Shown piece after piece: positions 26,485-32,078 of a DNA stretch of 32,078 nucleotides. The translations under genes and the position numbers were made by a program. Position 1 is the first letter of the stretch; every line of letters begins with the position of its first letter. The stretch lies in NCBI GenBank assembly GCA_025462755.1, contig JAOAPF010000538.1, positions 1-32,078 of the forward strand, read 5' to 3'. Below the pieces are notes generated by a model that ran no database searches, was not told where the DNA came from, and worked only from the letters and a program-made list of their open reading frames with translations. The DNA comes from Edaphobacter sp. (GTDB lineage Bacteria > Acidobacteriota > Terriglobia > Terriglobales > Acidobacteriaceae).

Positions 26485-26523
26485 CTCCAGCGCTGGGAGT
26501 ATCGATTTTGAAGGAGCGGAAAA

Positions 26524-28053
26524 ATGGCGACGATGTCGGCGATTCAACCTGGAAGCTACGGATTCCCCGTAAATCTGAAGAAGCGGTATGACAACTTTAT
26601 TGGCGGTGAGTGGGTGGCTCCGCTGTCGGGACAATACTTTGAGAACGTGACGCCTGTGACGGGGCAGGTGTTGTGCGACATTGCGCGGTCGAATGCTGCG
26701 GATGTTGATCGGGCGCTCGATGCGGCGCATGCGGCGAAGAAGATGTGGGGGAAGACCTCGGCGGCTGAGCGTGGAAGGATGCTGGAGAAGATTGCGCAGC
26801 GGATTGAGGACAATCTCGAGATGCTGGCGACGGTGGAGACGTGGGACAACGGCAAGCCGATTCGCGAGACGATGGCGGCGGATATGCCGCTGGCGATCGA
26901 CCACTTCCGTTATTTTGCGGGCGTGATTCGGGCGCAGGAGGGTTCGATCTCGGAGATCGATGCGAACACGATTGCGTATCACTATCATGAGCCGCTGGGC
27001 GTGATTGGCCTGATTATTCCGTGGAATTTTCCGATTTTGATGGCGACGTGGAAGTTGGCGCCGGCGCTGGCGGCAGGGAACTGCGTGGTGTTGAAGCCGG
27101 CGGAGCAGACGCCGCTGTCGATCCTGGTGCTGATGGAGCTGATACAGGATATTCTGCCGCCGGGTGTGGTGAATATTGTGAATGGGTTTGGGCTGGAGGC
27201 AGGGAAGCCGCTGGCGTCGAGTCCGCGGGTGAACAAGATTGCGTTTACGGGGGAGACGACTACGGGGCGGTTGATCATGCAGTACGCCTCGCAGAACCTG
27301 ATTCCGGTGACGCTGGAGCTGGGCGGCAAGTCGCCGAACATCTTTTTTCAGGATGTGGCGAGCGCGGATGACGCGTTCTTCGACAAGGCTCTGGAAGGCT
27401 TCACGATGTTTGCTTTGAACCAGGGCGAGGTATGTACTTGCCCGTCACGCGCATTGATTCAGGACACGCTATATGACCAGTTCATGGAGCGTGCCCTGAA
27501 GCGCGTGAAGGCGATCAAGCAGGGCAATCCATTGGACAAGACCACGATGATTGGCGCGCAGGCCTCGACCGAGCAGATGGAGAAGATTCTTTCTTATTTT
27601 GATATCGGCAAGCAGGAGGGGGCTGAGGTGCTGGTTGGCGGTCAGCGCTCGGCGCAGCCCGGCGAGCTGGCGGAGGGATTTTATATTGAGCCTACGGTCT
27701 TCAAGGGTCACAACAAGATGCGCATCTTCCAGGAGGAGATCTTCGGGCCGGTGGTTTCGGTGACGACGTTCCATGATGAGGAGGAGGCGCTGGAGCTGGC
27801 GAACGACACGCTGTATGGGTTGGGCGCTGGATTGTGGACGCGGGATTTCAATCGTGCGTATCACTTCGGGCGGGCGATCCAGGCTGGGCGTGTTTGGACG
27901 AACTGCTATCACCTGTATCCGGCGCATGCGGCTTTTGGCGGGTATAAGCAGTCGGGTGTTGGGCGCGAGAATCACAAAATGATGCTGGATCATTATCAGC
28001 AGACTAAGAATCAGCTGGTTAGTTATAGTCCTAGTGCGCTTGGATTTTTCTAG
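26524..28053 (+). CDS. NAD-dependent (acet)aldehyde dehydrogenase, ExaC/AldB type
   Basis: This 509-residue cytoplasmic enzyme oxidises aldehydes to acids with NAD(P). The catalytic Cys is C304 in [11 protein letters not shown] and the general base is E265 in LELGGKSPN; the coenzyme-binding stretch is [20 protein letters not shown] (about 164-183). The N-terminal text [12 protein letters not shown] and the C-terminal [18 protein letters not shown] match the acetaldehyde dehydrogenase branch (ExaC, AldB), used in ethanol and short-chain alcohol oxidation. Such genes are often followed by a DUF779 gene, as here. The start is supported by AAGGAG. No alcohol dehydrogenase lies in the window, so the aldehyde source is not known. 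Confidence 0.95.
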   Translation: MATMSAIQPGSYGFPVNLKKRYDNFIGGEWVAPLSGQYFENVTPVTGQVLCDIARSNAADVDRALDAAHAAKKMWGKTSAAERGRMLEKIAQRIEDNLEMLATVETWDNGKPIRETMAADMPLAIDHFRYFAGVIRAQEGSISEIDANTIAYHYHEPLGVIGLIIPWNFPILMATWKLAPALAAGNCVVLKPAEQTPLSILVLMELIQDILPPGVVNIVNGFGLEAGKPLASSPRVNKIAFTGETTTGRLIMQYASQNLIPVTLELGGKSPNIFFQDVASADDAFFDKALEGFTMFALNQGEVCTCPSRALIQDTLYDQFMERALKRVKAIKQGNPLDKTTMIGAQASTEQMEKILSYFDIGKQEGAEVLVGGQRSAQPGELAEGFYIEPTVFKGHNKMRIFQEEIFGPVVSVTTFHDEEEALELANDTLYGLGAGLWTRDFNRAYHFGRAIQAGRVWTNCYHLYPAHAAFGGYKQSGVGRENHKMMLDHYQQTKNQLVSYSPSALGFF

Positions 28054-28088
28054 AGTCGGGCGTTTGTGGCCCTGGGAGTGAAGGCCCC

Positions 28089-28102
28089 GGGGCTAAAGCC
28101 CC
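28089..28102. repeat. GGGGCTAAAGCCCC palindrome
   Basis: A perfect 6-bp stem with a 2-nt centre lies 36 bp after the aldehyde dehydrogenase stop. Similar cores (GGGCTNAAGCCC) occur at 28847-28864 and, in part, at 28812-28822. I recall this palindrome as common between acidobacterial genes. It could help end transcription but has no T tract. Confidence 0.45.
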
Positions 28103-28142
28103 CTAGAGGGGAGTGCGATTGGTCGCTAGAGCTCTGCGCTTA

Positions 28143-28370
28143 ATCCCAAAGGAAGGGCAACGACAAAAGCAGCGGCAAGGGCAAATGCAACAGCAGATCC
28201 GCTTCGAGGATGATAACAAGAAGGGCAACAGCGACGACCAGGAGCAAGGGCAGCGGCAAATGCAACGACAACGGCAAGAGCAAGGCAAATGCGCAAACAC
28301 ATCCCTCCGGGATGACAACAACGGGGCAACAGCAAGGGCAACCGCAACGACAACAAATGGGACGGCGAAG
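28143..28370 (+). repeat. CAA/GGC-rich degenerate repeat array
   Basis: Units such as GGGCAAATGCAACAGCAGAT, CGAGGATGATAACAAGAAGG and CATCCCTCCGGGATGACAAC occur twice with a period of roughly 100 bp, and a related copy lies at 23731-23806. The plus strand has very few T. By chance the array stays open in the frame of the following DUF779 gene and would encode a Gln/Arg-rich extension. I do not count it as coding, because a proper start with a ribosome binding site lies at 28398. Confidence 0.55.
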
Positions 28371-28397
28371 GCTTTATTTTTATTGAAGAGAGTTGCG

Positions 28398-28775
28398 ATG
28401 GTGGTTGTGCCGGAACAGGTGATTACGACGGCTGCTGCTGAGGAGTTGATGAGGAGGCTCGCGGAGAAGTATGGGGAGCTGATGTTTCATCAGTCGGGAG
28501 GCTGTTGTGACGGCAGCTCTCCTATGTGTTACCCGCGGGGGGAGTTTCTAGTTGGCGATAGCGATGTGTTGATGGCTACGCTGGGGGAGACTCCGTTTTA
28601 TATGAGCAAGAGCCAGTTTGAGTACTGGAAGCATACGCAGCTGATTCTGGATGTGGTGCCGGGGCGTGGGGGGATGTTTTCGCTGGAGAATGGCGAGGGT
28701 GTGCGGTTTCTGATCCGGTCGAGGGTGTTCACGGATGAGGAGATTGGGGCGCTACGGGCGGCGGGGCGGATCTGA
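28398..28775 (+). CDS. DUF779 protein, partner of aldehyde dehydrogenase
   Basis: This 125-residue soluble protein has the family core ELMFHQSGGCCDGSSPMCYP (27-46), with H31 and the cysteines C36, C37 and C44, followed by FYMSKSQFEYWKHTQL, DVVPGRGGMFSLE and FLIRSRVFTDEE. DUF779 genes are typically found beside ExaC/AldB-type aldehyde dehydrogenases. Their role is not established; the Cys/His set suggests metal binding or redox help (inference). I chose the ATG at 28398 because GAAGAGAG lies 5 nt upstream and family homology begins just after it. It lies 344 bp after the dehydrogenase, an unusually large gap filled with repeats, so co-transcription is less certain than usual. Confidence 0.88.
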   Translation: MVVVPEQVITTAAAEELMRRLAEKYGELMFHQSGGCCDGSSPMCYPRGEFLVGDSDVLMATLGETPFYMSKSQFEYWKHTQLILDVVPGRGGMFSLENGEGVRFLIRSRVFTDEEIGALRAAGRI

Positions 28776-28846
28776 TGGGGGTAAGCTGTTCGGAGAGTGA
28801 AGAGAAGATCCGGGGCTAAAGCCTGTGGGTTGTGAGCCGCTTTCTC

Positions 28847-28864
28847 GCAGGGCTGAAGCCCTGC
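28847..28864. repeat. GCAGGGCTGAAGCCCTGC palindrome
   Basis: An 8-bp perfect stem with a GA centre, of the same family as the palindrome at 28089-28102. It leads directly into the tandem repeat at 28861. Confidence 0.45.
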
Positions 28865-28920
28865 GCTATTCCCAAAAGCAACAACAGAGGCTGCGCTAAT
28901 CCCAAAAGCAACAACAGAAG
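28861..28920 (+). repeat. two tandem 30-bp units
   Basis: CTGCGCTATTCCCAAAAGCA plus ACAACAGAGG (28861-28890) is followed by a copy with two changes (28891-28920). The unit also resembles CTGCGCTTAATCCCAAAGG at about 28132, in front of the DUF779 gene. Confidence 0.75.
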
Positions 28921-28954
28921 CTTCTCAAGGACCTTGTTGGGTGCTATCGCTTTT

Positions 28955-29026
28955 GCGATTTCTGATCCGGTCGAGGGTGTTTACGGATGAGGAGATTGGG
29001 GCGCTGCGGGCGCGGGGCGGATCTGA
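28955..29026 (+). pseudogene. duplicated 3' end of the DUF779 gene
   Basis: This stretch repeats 28703-28775 almost exactly, from GC(G/A)(G/A)TTTCTGATCCGG through the stop codon. I see a handful of substitutions and one deleted base (GGGCGGCGGGG became GGGCGCGGGG), which shifts the frame before the stop. Only the last 23 or so codons of the gene are present. The rest of 28776-29146 is repeat DNA. Confidence 0.85.
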
Positions 29027-29066
29027 CTGCGGAAGCTCATCTCTGGGGCAAAGATTGATTTCGGCC

Positions 29067-29106
29067 GGGCAAAATGCGGGGGTTCATCGCTCCGCTCAGA
29101 ATGACA
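29067..29106 (-). repeat. dispersed intergenic repeat (TGTCATTCTGAGCG type)
   Basis: On the minus strand this reads TGTCATTCTGAGCGGAGCGA, then CCCCCGCATTTTGCCC. It is a relative of the plus-strand element at 3213-3262. A second ATTGTCATTCC follows at about 29115-29125. Confidence 0.6.
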
Positions 29107-29146
29107 ATTATTTGTGGAATGACAATCTCTGAGATTTCGCGAGGGG

Positions 29147-29383
29147 CTATCGCTTGGCGAAACATTTCGTCATGATGGCGGTGTGGAGGCGTTCGCGCAG
29201 CTCGTCGGAGACCTCGTAGATCTCTTTGCCCTTGTAAACCTGGATGGTCTGCTCGGTGGTGTTCAGGACGACGCGGCAGTGCTGGCATCCGGCGGTGTGG
29301 GTGCGGATCTCTTCGAGCAGCCTGGGACTCAGCTTTTCGTCGAAGTAGTCGGAAAGGTGGCTTAAAAGGTCGGTGCAGTTCAT
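29147..29383 (-). CDS. zinc-finger anti-sigma factor (zf-HC2)
   Basis: This 78-residue protein has the anti-sigma ZAS signature: an N-terminal Cys (MNCTDLLSHLSDYFDEKL) and HTAGCQHC at about 29-36, giving the H-x3-C-x2-C zinc or redox site. It lacks a membrane helix, so it is a soluble anti-sigma that would bind the ECF sigma factor encoded just upstream and release it on a cytoplasmic signal, often oxidation of the Cys pair. It starts at an ATG overlapping the sigma stop (ATGA), a classic sigma/anti-sigma coupling. Confidence 0.88.
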   Translation of the reverse strand: MNCTDLLSHLSDYFDEKLSPRLLEEIRTHTAGCQHCRVVLNTTEQTIQVYKGKEIYEVSDELRERLHTAIMTKCFAKR

Positions 29384-30006
29384 GCAGGCTGGCCCTCCTG
29401 CTTCTTGCGGAAGTAACGGCTGAGACGTTCGCGCAGTTGAAGGCGGGCGCGCAGCAATCTTGATTTTACGGCGGGGACGCTCAAGCCGAGTGCCTCCGCA
29501 GTCTCTTCCGTGGATAGGTTTTCGACGTCGCGCAGGGTAAAGACACTGCGAAAACCAGGAGGGAGCCCCTGAATGGTTTTGCGAAGAATATCGGCGAGCT
29601 CGGACTGGTTGTATTCCTGCTCAGGATTGGGGCGCCACTCGGCGAAGTCGCGAGGGATGGAGCCTTCTTCGGTCTGAACGTCTTCGTCCATGGAGACGGT
29701 TTTGCTGGTCTTGCGCTTGCGGAGGCGCATGAGGCTCTCATTGACGGCGATGCGGACAAGCCAGGTTGAGAACTTGGAGTTTCCCTGGAACTGCTCCAGC
29801 TTCTCGTAAGCCTTGAGGAATGCGTCCTGCGTGATGTCTTCGGCGTCTTCACGGTTTTGGGTAATATGCTGCGCTACACGGAAGATCTGGCGCTCGTACT
29901 GCCTGACCAGCTGCTCAAAGGCTGCCGTATCCCCATTTTTAGCGCGTGCTACAAGCGCTACGTCAGGGTGGATTTCTTCCGTTGCTGGGGATTGGATGGC
30001 AGGCAT
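29380..30006 (-). CDS. ECF RNA polymerase sigma factor (SigW/RpoE-like)
   Basis: This protein of about 208 residues has sigma region 2 (YERQIFRVAQHITQNREDAE, DITQDAFLKAYEKLEQFQG, WLVRIAVNESLMRLRKRK) and region 4 (LPPGFRSVFTLRDVENLSTE, VPAVKSRLLRARLQLRERL). The linker carries an acidic stretch, as in RpoE-type factors. It directs RNA polymerase to a stress or envelope regulon controlled by the coupled zinc-finger anti-sigma gene. The start is uncertain: ATG 30006 (MPAIQ) is taken here and GTG 30030 is possible; neither has a ribosome binding site. It is not closely related to the ECF factor at 5433-5987. Confidence 0.9.
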   Translation of the reverse strand: MPAIQSPATEEIHPDVALVARAKNGDTAAFEQLVRQYERQIFRVAQHITQNREDAEDITQDAFLKAYEKLEQFQGNSKFSTWLVRIAVNESLMRLRKRKTSKTVSMDEDVQTEEGSIPRDFAEWRPNPEQEYNQSELADILRKTIQGLPPGFRSVFTLRDVENLSTEETAEALGLSVPAVKSRLLRARLQLRERLSRYFRKKQEGQPA

Positions 30007-30168
30007 GGTCAAAAGGTTCGAAAAACGCACACTGAAATCGCGCGACTTGCGTTCGGGGCGAATCAGCGTTCTCTTCTAGTGTAAATGCCGTTGGGTCAGA
30101 GAGCAAAGAGGTGGGTGCGGCGGATAGAGAGGCGACGAGGAGGAACGACCTGGCAGAGCGCGATGGAC

Positions 30169-30206
30169 CGACAGAGAACGCGGACTGGAGGCCACGTTCT
30201 CTGTCG
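30169..30206. other. long perfect stem-loop between sigma and PEP-CTERM genes
   Basis: CGACAGAGAACG (30169-30180) pairs perfectly with CGTTCTCTGTCG (30195-30206) across a 14-nt loop, 15 bp after the PEP-CTERM stop codon. No T tract follows on either strand. It may act as a 3' RNA stabiliser or a factor-dependent terminator for the PEP-CTERM transcript. Confidence 0.55.
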
Positions 30207-30220
30207 TCCAGCGAATCTGG

Positions 30221-30865
30221 TTAGCGGGCAAACCTGCGGCGAAGTGCGCCGGCCACGCCGACAAGACCAGTTCCGAGCAGAGCGAAGGTGCTGGGTTCGG
30301 GCGTGGCAGTTGCGGGAGCAATGTTCGTGAAGACGAAGGTGTCGTCGTTATAGTCGAGGTCAGAGCCGGTGAGAGGGTTCAGACCGGTGACGGAGAGATC
30401 CTCCATGCCGACGAAGGTGCCGGTGAGGCCGATCGGGAGTCCGGCGAGCCCACCGGTGTAGGGAGTGGAATAGGCGTGGTTGTATCCGTCGCTGCTGAAG
30501 GCTGTCGGGACACCTCCATTGTCGACGGAGGAATTGAGCACTCCTTGGCTGTCGTTGGAGATGATGAAGACGAGGTTGTCACCAGCATTGACGGAAAGGA
30601 AATCGGTGGGCACCCCTACCGTCGAGCTATGGTTGGGAATCAAAAAGCCGCTAAACGTGTTCTGGGTGGTGTCCCAAAGCTCAATCATATCGTTACCGCC
30701 CGCTTCGGAGCCGGCGAAGTAGCCGGTGACGACCCCGGTGGTGGTGGCGGTAAAGCTGTGAGCCGGGGCGAGCTGGCCAGGGTTCGGATTCGGAATGTTG
30801 TCGGCGAGTAAAGGAGTAGTGCCTGCGGCAAGAATAGAGGCAAGGACAAGGGGAGTAAGACGCAT
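30221..30865 (-). CDS. PEP-CTERM exported protein
   Basis: This 214-residue protein has a signal peptide (about 1-21, ending LLA), a beta-rich body with an acidic motif GSDLDYNDDTF (167-177) like that of DUF4114-type domains, and a C-terminal sorting tail: PEP at 189-191, a hydrophobic helix and the basic end RRRFAR. PEP-CTERM tails are recognised by exosortase, which removes them during export, usually in bacteria that make extracellular polysaccharide. No exosortase lies in the window. The function of the body is unknown; a surface or matrix role is inferred. It has its own promoter (30965-30993). Confidence 0.88.
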   Translation of the reverse strand: MRLTPLVLASILAAGTTPLLADNIPNPNPGQLAPAHSFTATTTGVVTGYFAGSEAGGNDMIELWDTTQNTFSGFLIPNHSSTVGVPTDFLSVNAGDNLVFIISNDSQGVLNSSVDNGGVPTAFSSDGYNHAYSTPYTGGLAGLPIGLTGTFVGMEDLSVTGLNPLTGSDLDYNDDTFVFTNIAPATATPEPSTFALLGTGLVGVAGALRRRFAR

Positions 30866-30964
30866 CGTGGGGCTCCATGGGGAGGATCTGGTAGGACTGT
30901 GCCTTGGATAGCTGCAATCGGGGAACCAAACAGAGACGCGCGGTTCTCCTGCATTTCGATCGCC

Positions 30965-30993
30965 TTTATAAAATTCACAAGAGGAACGTGCAA
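30965..30993 (-). promoter_or_regulatory. probable sigma-70 promoter of the PEP-CTERM gene
   Basis: On the minus strand, TTGCAC (30993-30988) and TATAAA (30970-30965) are 17 bp apart and match 4/6 and 5/6 of the consensus. This would give a leader of about 90 nt before the ATG at 30865. The remaining spacer up to 31195 shows nothing else I can name. Confidence 0.55.
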
Positions 30994-31195
30994 ATGTTTG
31001 CAGATTACATGAAAAGTAATACCATTTTGCTTACCTCAGTAACCTATAGCTGCTGGGGTGTAAACCTTCATTGAAATGGCCCCGTTATGGTGGAGTTTGA
31101 ACGAACCAGAAAAGGTTCGCAGCGGAATGCTGCTGTTAGGATTCGGGAACACGATTAGAGTGGATGATGTGGGTTGTAAGAGCGATAAGACCGTG

Positions 31196-32078
31196 ATGAG
31201 CACCTGGCGCAGGCTTCGGGGTGCGGTGGCGGTTGCCTTGCTGGCCGAGATGATGGCGGTCTGTGCCCAGGGTGCGGTTGCTGGGAGGCTGCAGAGTTCG
31301 GCGGCGGCGACGGAGCAGGCAAAAAAGCCGGGCAGTAAAGGCAAAACGGCCTCCTACGGAAAGACCGACGGCAGTGGGACGAAGCCTGCCGGCTCGGGCA
31401 AGACGAAGCCGGGTGGCTCCAGCAAGACGACGAAGGGCAAGAGTGCGGGCGGCAAGGGGCATGCCGCTTCCACTGCTTCGCGGAAGCCTACGGCGCAGAC
31501 GATCCATCTGACCAGCGCGTTCAAGGCGTCGGAGCAACTGCGGCCGATGGCGCAGCAGTTGGCGGTGACGCGGTCGCCGTCAGCGTACAGTGGCGTGGAA
31601 GGCTATGCGCGGGCGCATCCGGGGGAGGGGGCGGCTGCGGCGTATCTTGCGCTGGGGCACGCTTATATGCTGGACCACCGGTATGCGGATGCGTCGGGAA
31701 CGTTTCGCCGGGCAAGTGCCAGCGGGACTGCCCTGGATGATTACGCGGATTATCTCGGGGCGCAGGCGGCGGTTCAGGGAGGACATGGAGCGGATGCTTA
31801 TGCGCTGCTCGATCGCTTCGAGGAGAAGCATCCGGAGAGCATCTTCAAAGCCACTGCGCCGGTGCTGCTGGCGAACGCTTACCTGCTGCAGAACGATCCC
31901 CAGGGTGCGCTTCGGGTTTTGTTGCCGGTGGCGGATTCGCCGCAGGCTTCGCACGCGGACTTTCGCTATGCGCTGGGACGGGCGTACCAGACCTCCGGCG
32001 ACACGTCGCATGCGGCGGCGGTTTATCGGAGCTTGTATGTGAATCTGCCATTGAGCATGGAGGCGGCGCAGGCGCGGG
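31196..32078 (+). CDS. exported TPR protein, possibly a soluble lytic transglycosylase (3' end outside window)
   Basis: The frame is open to the window edge, giving about 294 residues of an incomplete protein. A signal peptide (STWRRLRGAVAVALLAEMMA, cleaved near VCA) is followed by a low-complexity Gly/Lys/Ser linker (about 40-95), then helical TPR-like units: AAYLALGHAYMLDHRYADAS, DYADYLGAQAAVQGGHGADA, LLANAYLLQNDPQGALRVLL and YALGRAYQTSGDTSHAAAVY, ending NLPLSMEA. This arrangement resembles the superhelical N-terminal part of Slt-type lytic transglycosylases, which cut peptidoglycan; the catalytic domain would lie beyond the window, so this is an inference. The start is ATG 31196, with GTG 31193 possible. 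Confidence 0.7.
   Translation, partial: MSTWRRLRGAVAVALLAEMMAVCAQGAVAGRLQSSAAATEQAKKPGSKGKTASYGKTDGSGTKPAGSGKTKPGGSSKTTKGKSAGGKGHAASTASRKPTAQTIHLTSAFKASEQLRPMAQQLAVTRSPSAYSGVEGYARAHPGEGAAAAYLALGHAYMLDHRYADASGTFRRASASGTALDDYADYLGAQAAVQGGHGADAYALLDRFEEKHPESIFKATAPVLLANAYLLQNDPQGALRVLLPVADSPQASHADFRYALGRAYQTSGDTSHAAAVYRSLYVNLPLSMEAAQAR

Noticed and set aside
28113-28397. N-terminal 95-codon extension of the DUF779 gene
   Set aside because: It translates a degenerate Gln/Arg-rich repeat array; family homology and a ribosome binding site support the start at 28398.
1-32078. tRNA, rRNA, CRISPR array, insertion sequence or prophage
   Set aside because: I read the spacers on both strands and found no T-arm or anticodon-loop pattern, no regular short-repeat array with spacers, and no transposase, integrase or phage gene.

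Overview
The window looks like chromosomal DNA of an Acidobacteriota member, most likely class Terriglobia (Granulicella/Edaphobacter/Terriglobus type). The evidence is two Oar-like TonB-dependent receptors of the acidobacterial kind, a PEP-CTERM protein, GTP-dependent PEP carboxykinase, an aldehyde dehydrogenase followed by a DUF779 gene, and several intergenic repeat types that I remember from that group. The assignment rests on gene content, not on a marker gene. I see no rRNA, tRNA, CRISPR array, transposase or phage gene.

Layout. 1-3010: an MFS exporter cut by the window edge, divergent from a large membrane glycosyltransferase-like protein. 3011-3664: no intact gene, but a decayed SnoaL-like gene end, a dispersed repeat and a run of perfect inverted repeats. 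3665-5987 (minus): a tightly overlapping operon of an ECF sigma factor, a single-pass membrane protein with a Gln/Glu/Pro-rich tail and a short secretin-like periplasmic protein. 6054-8681: a TonB-dependent receptor that lacks its export signal and N-terminal domains, closed by a strong terminator. 8994-10841 (minus): pckG. 10978-13451: a tandem two-domain SGNH esterase and a YfgM-like TPR membrane protein. 13452-13994: a repeat-rich spacer. 13995-15173 (minus): a potassium-channel-like protein. 15482-19098: receiver-only response regulator, DUF2905 membrane protein, xseA and glmM. 19292-23486: pgi, gnd and zwf. 23807-26371 (minus): a complete Oar-like receptor, divergent from 26524-28775, an aldehyde dehydrogenase and DUF779 pair. 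28776-29146: repeat debris. 29147-30006 (minus): ECF sigma factor and zinc-finger anti-sigma. 30221-30865 (minus): PEP-CTERM protein. 31196 to the end: the start of an exported TPR protein, probably a lytic-transglycosylase-type protein.

How the genes fit together. pgi, gnd and zwf form a sugar-phosphate operon linking glycolysis and the oxidative pentose phosphate pathway. pckG is gluconeogenic and glmM feeds cell-wall amino sugars. Two separate ECF sigma systems are present. The one at 29.1-30.0 kb is a standard ZAS-type pair. The one at 3.7-6.0 kb is unusual, with a membrane protein and a secretin-like protein in place of a classical anti-sigma, and it is my best candidate for an undescribed envelope-signalling system.

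Base composition changes across the window. The plus strand is C-rich over most of 1.4-10.8 kb and strongly G-rich from about 19.3 kb to the end, whichever strand carries the genes.
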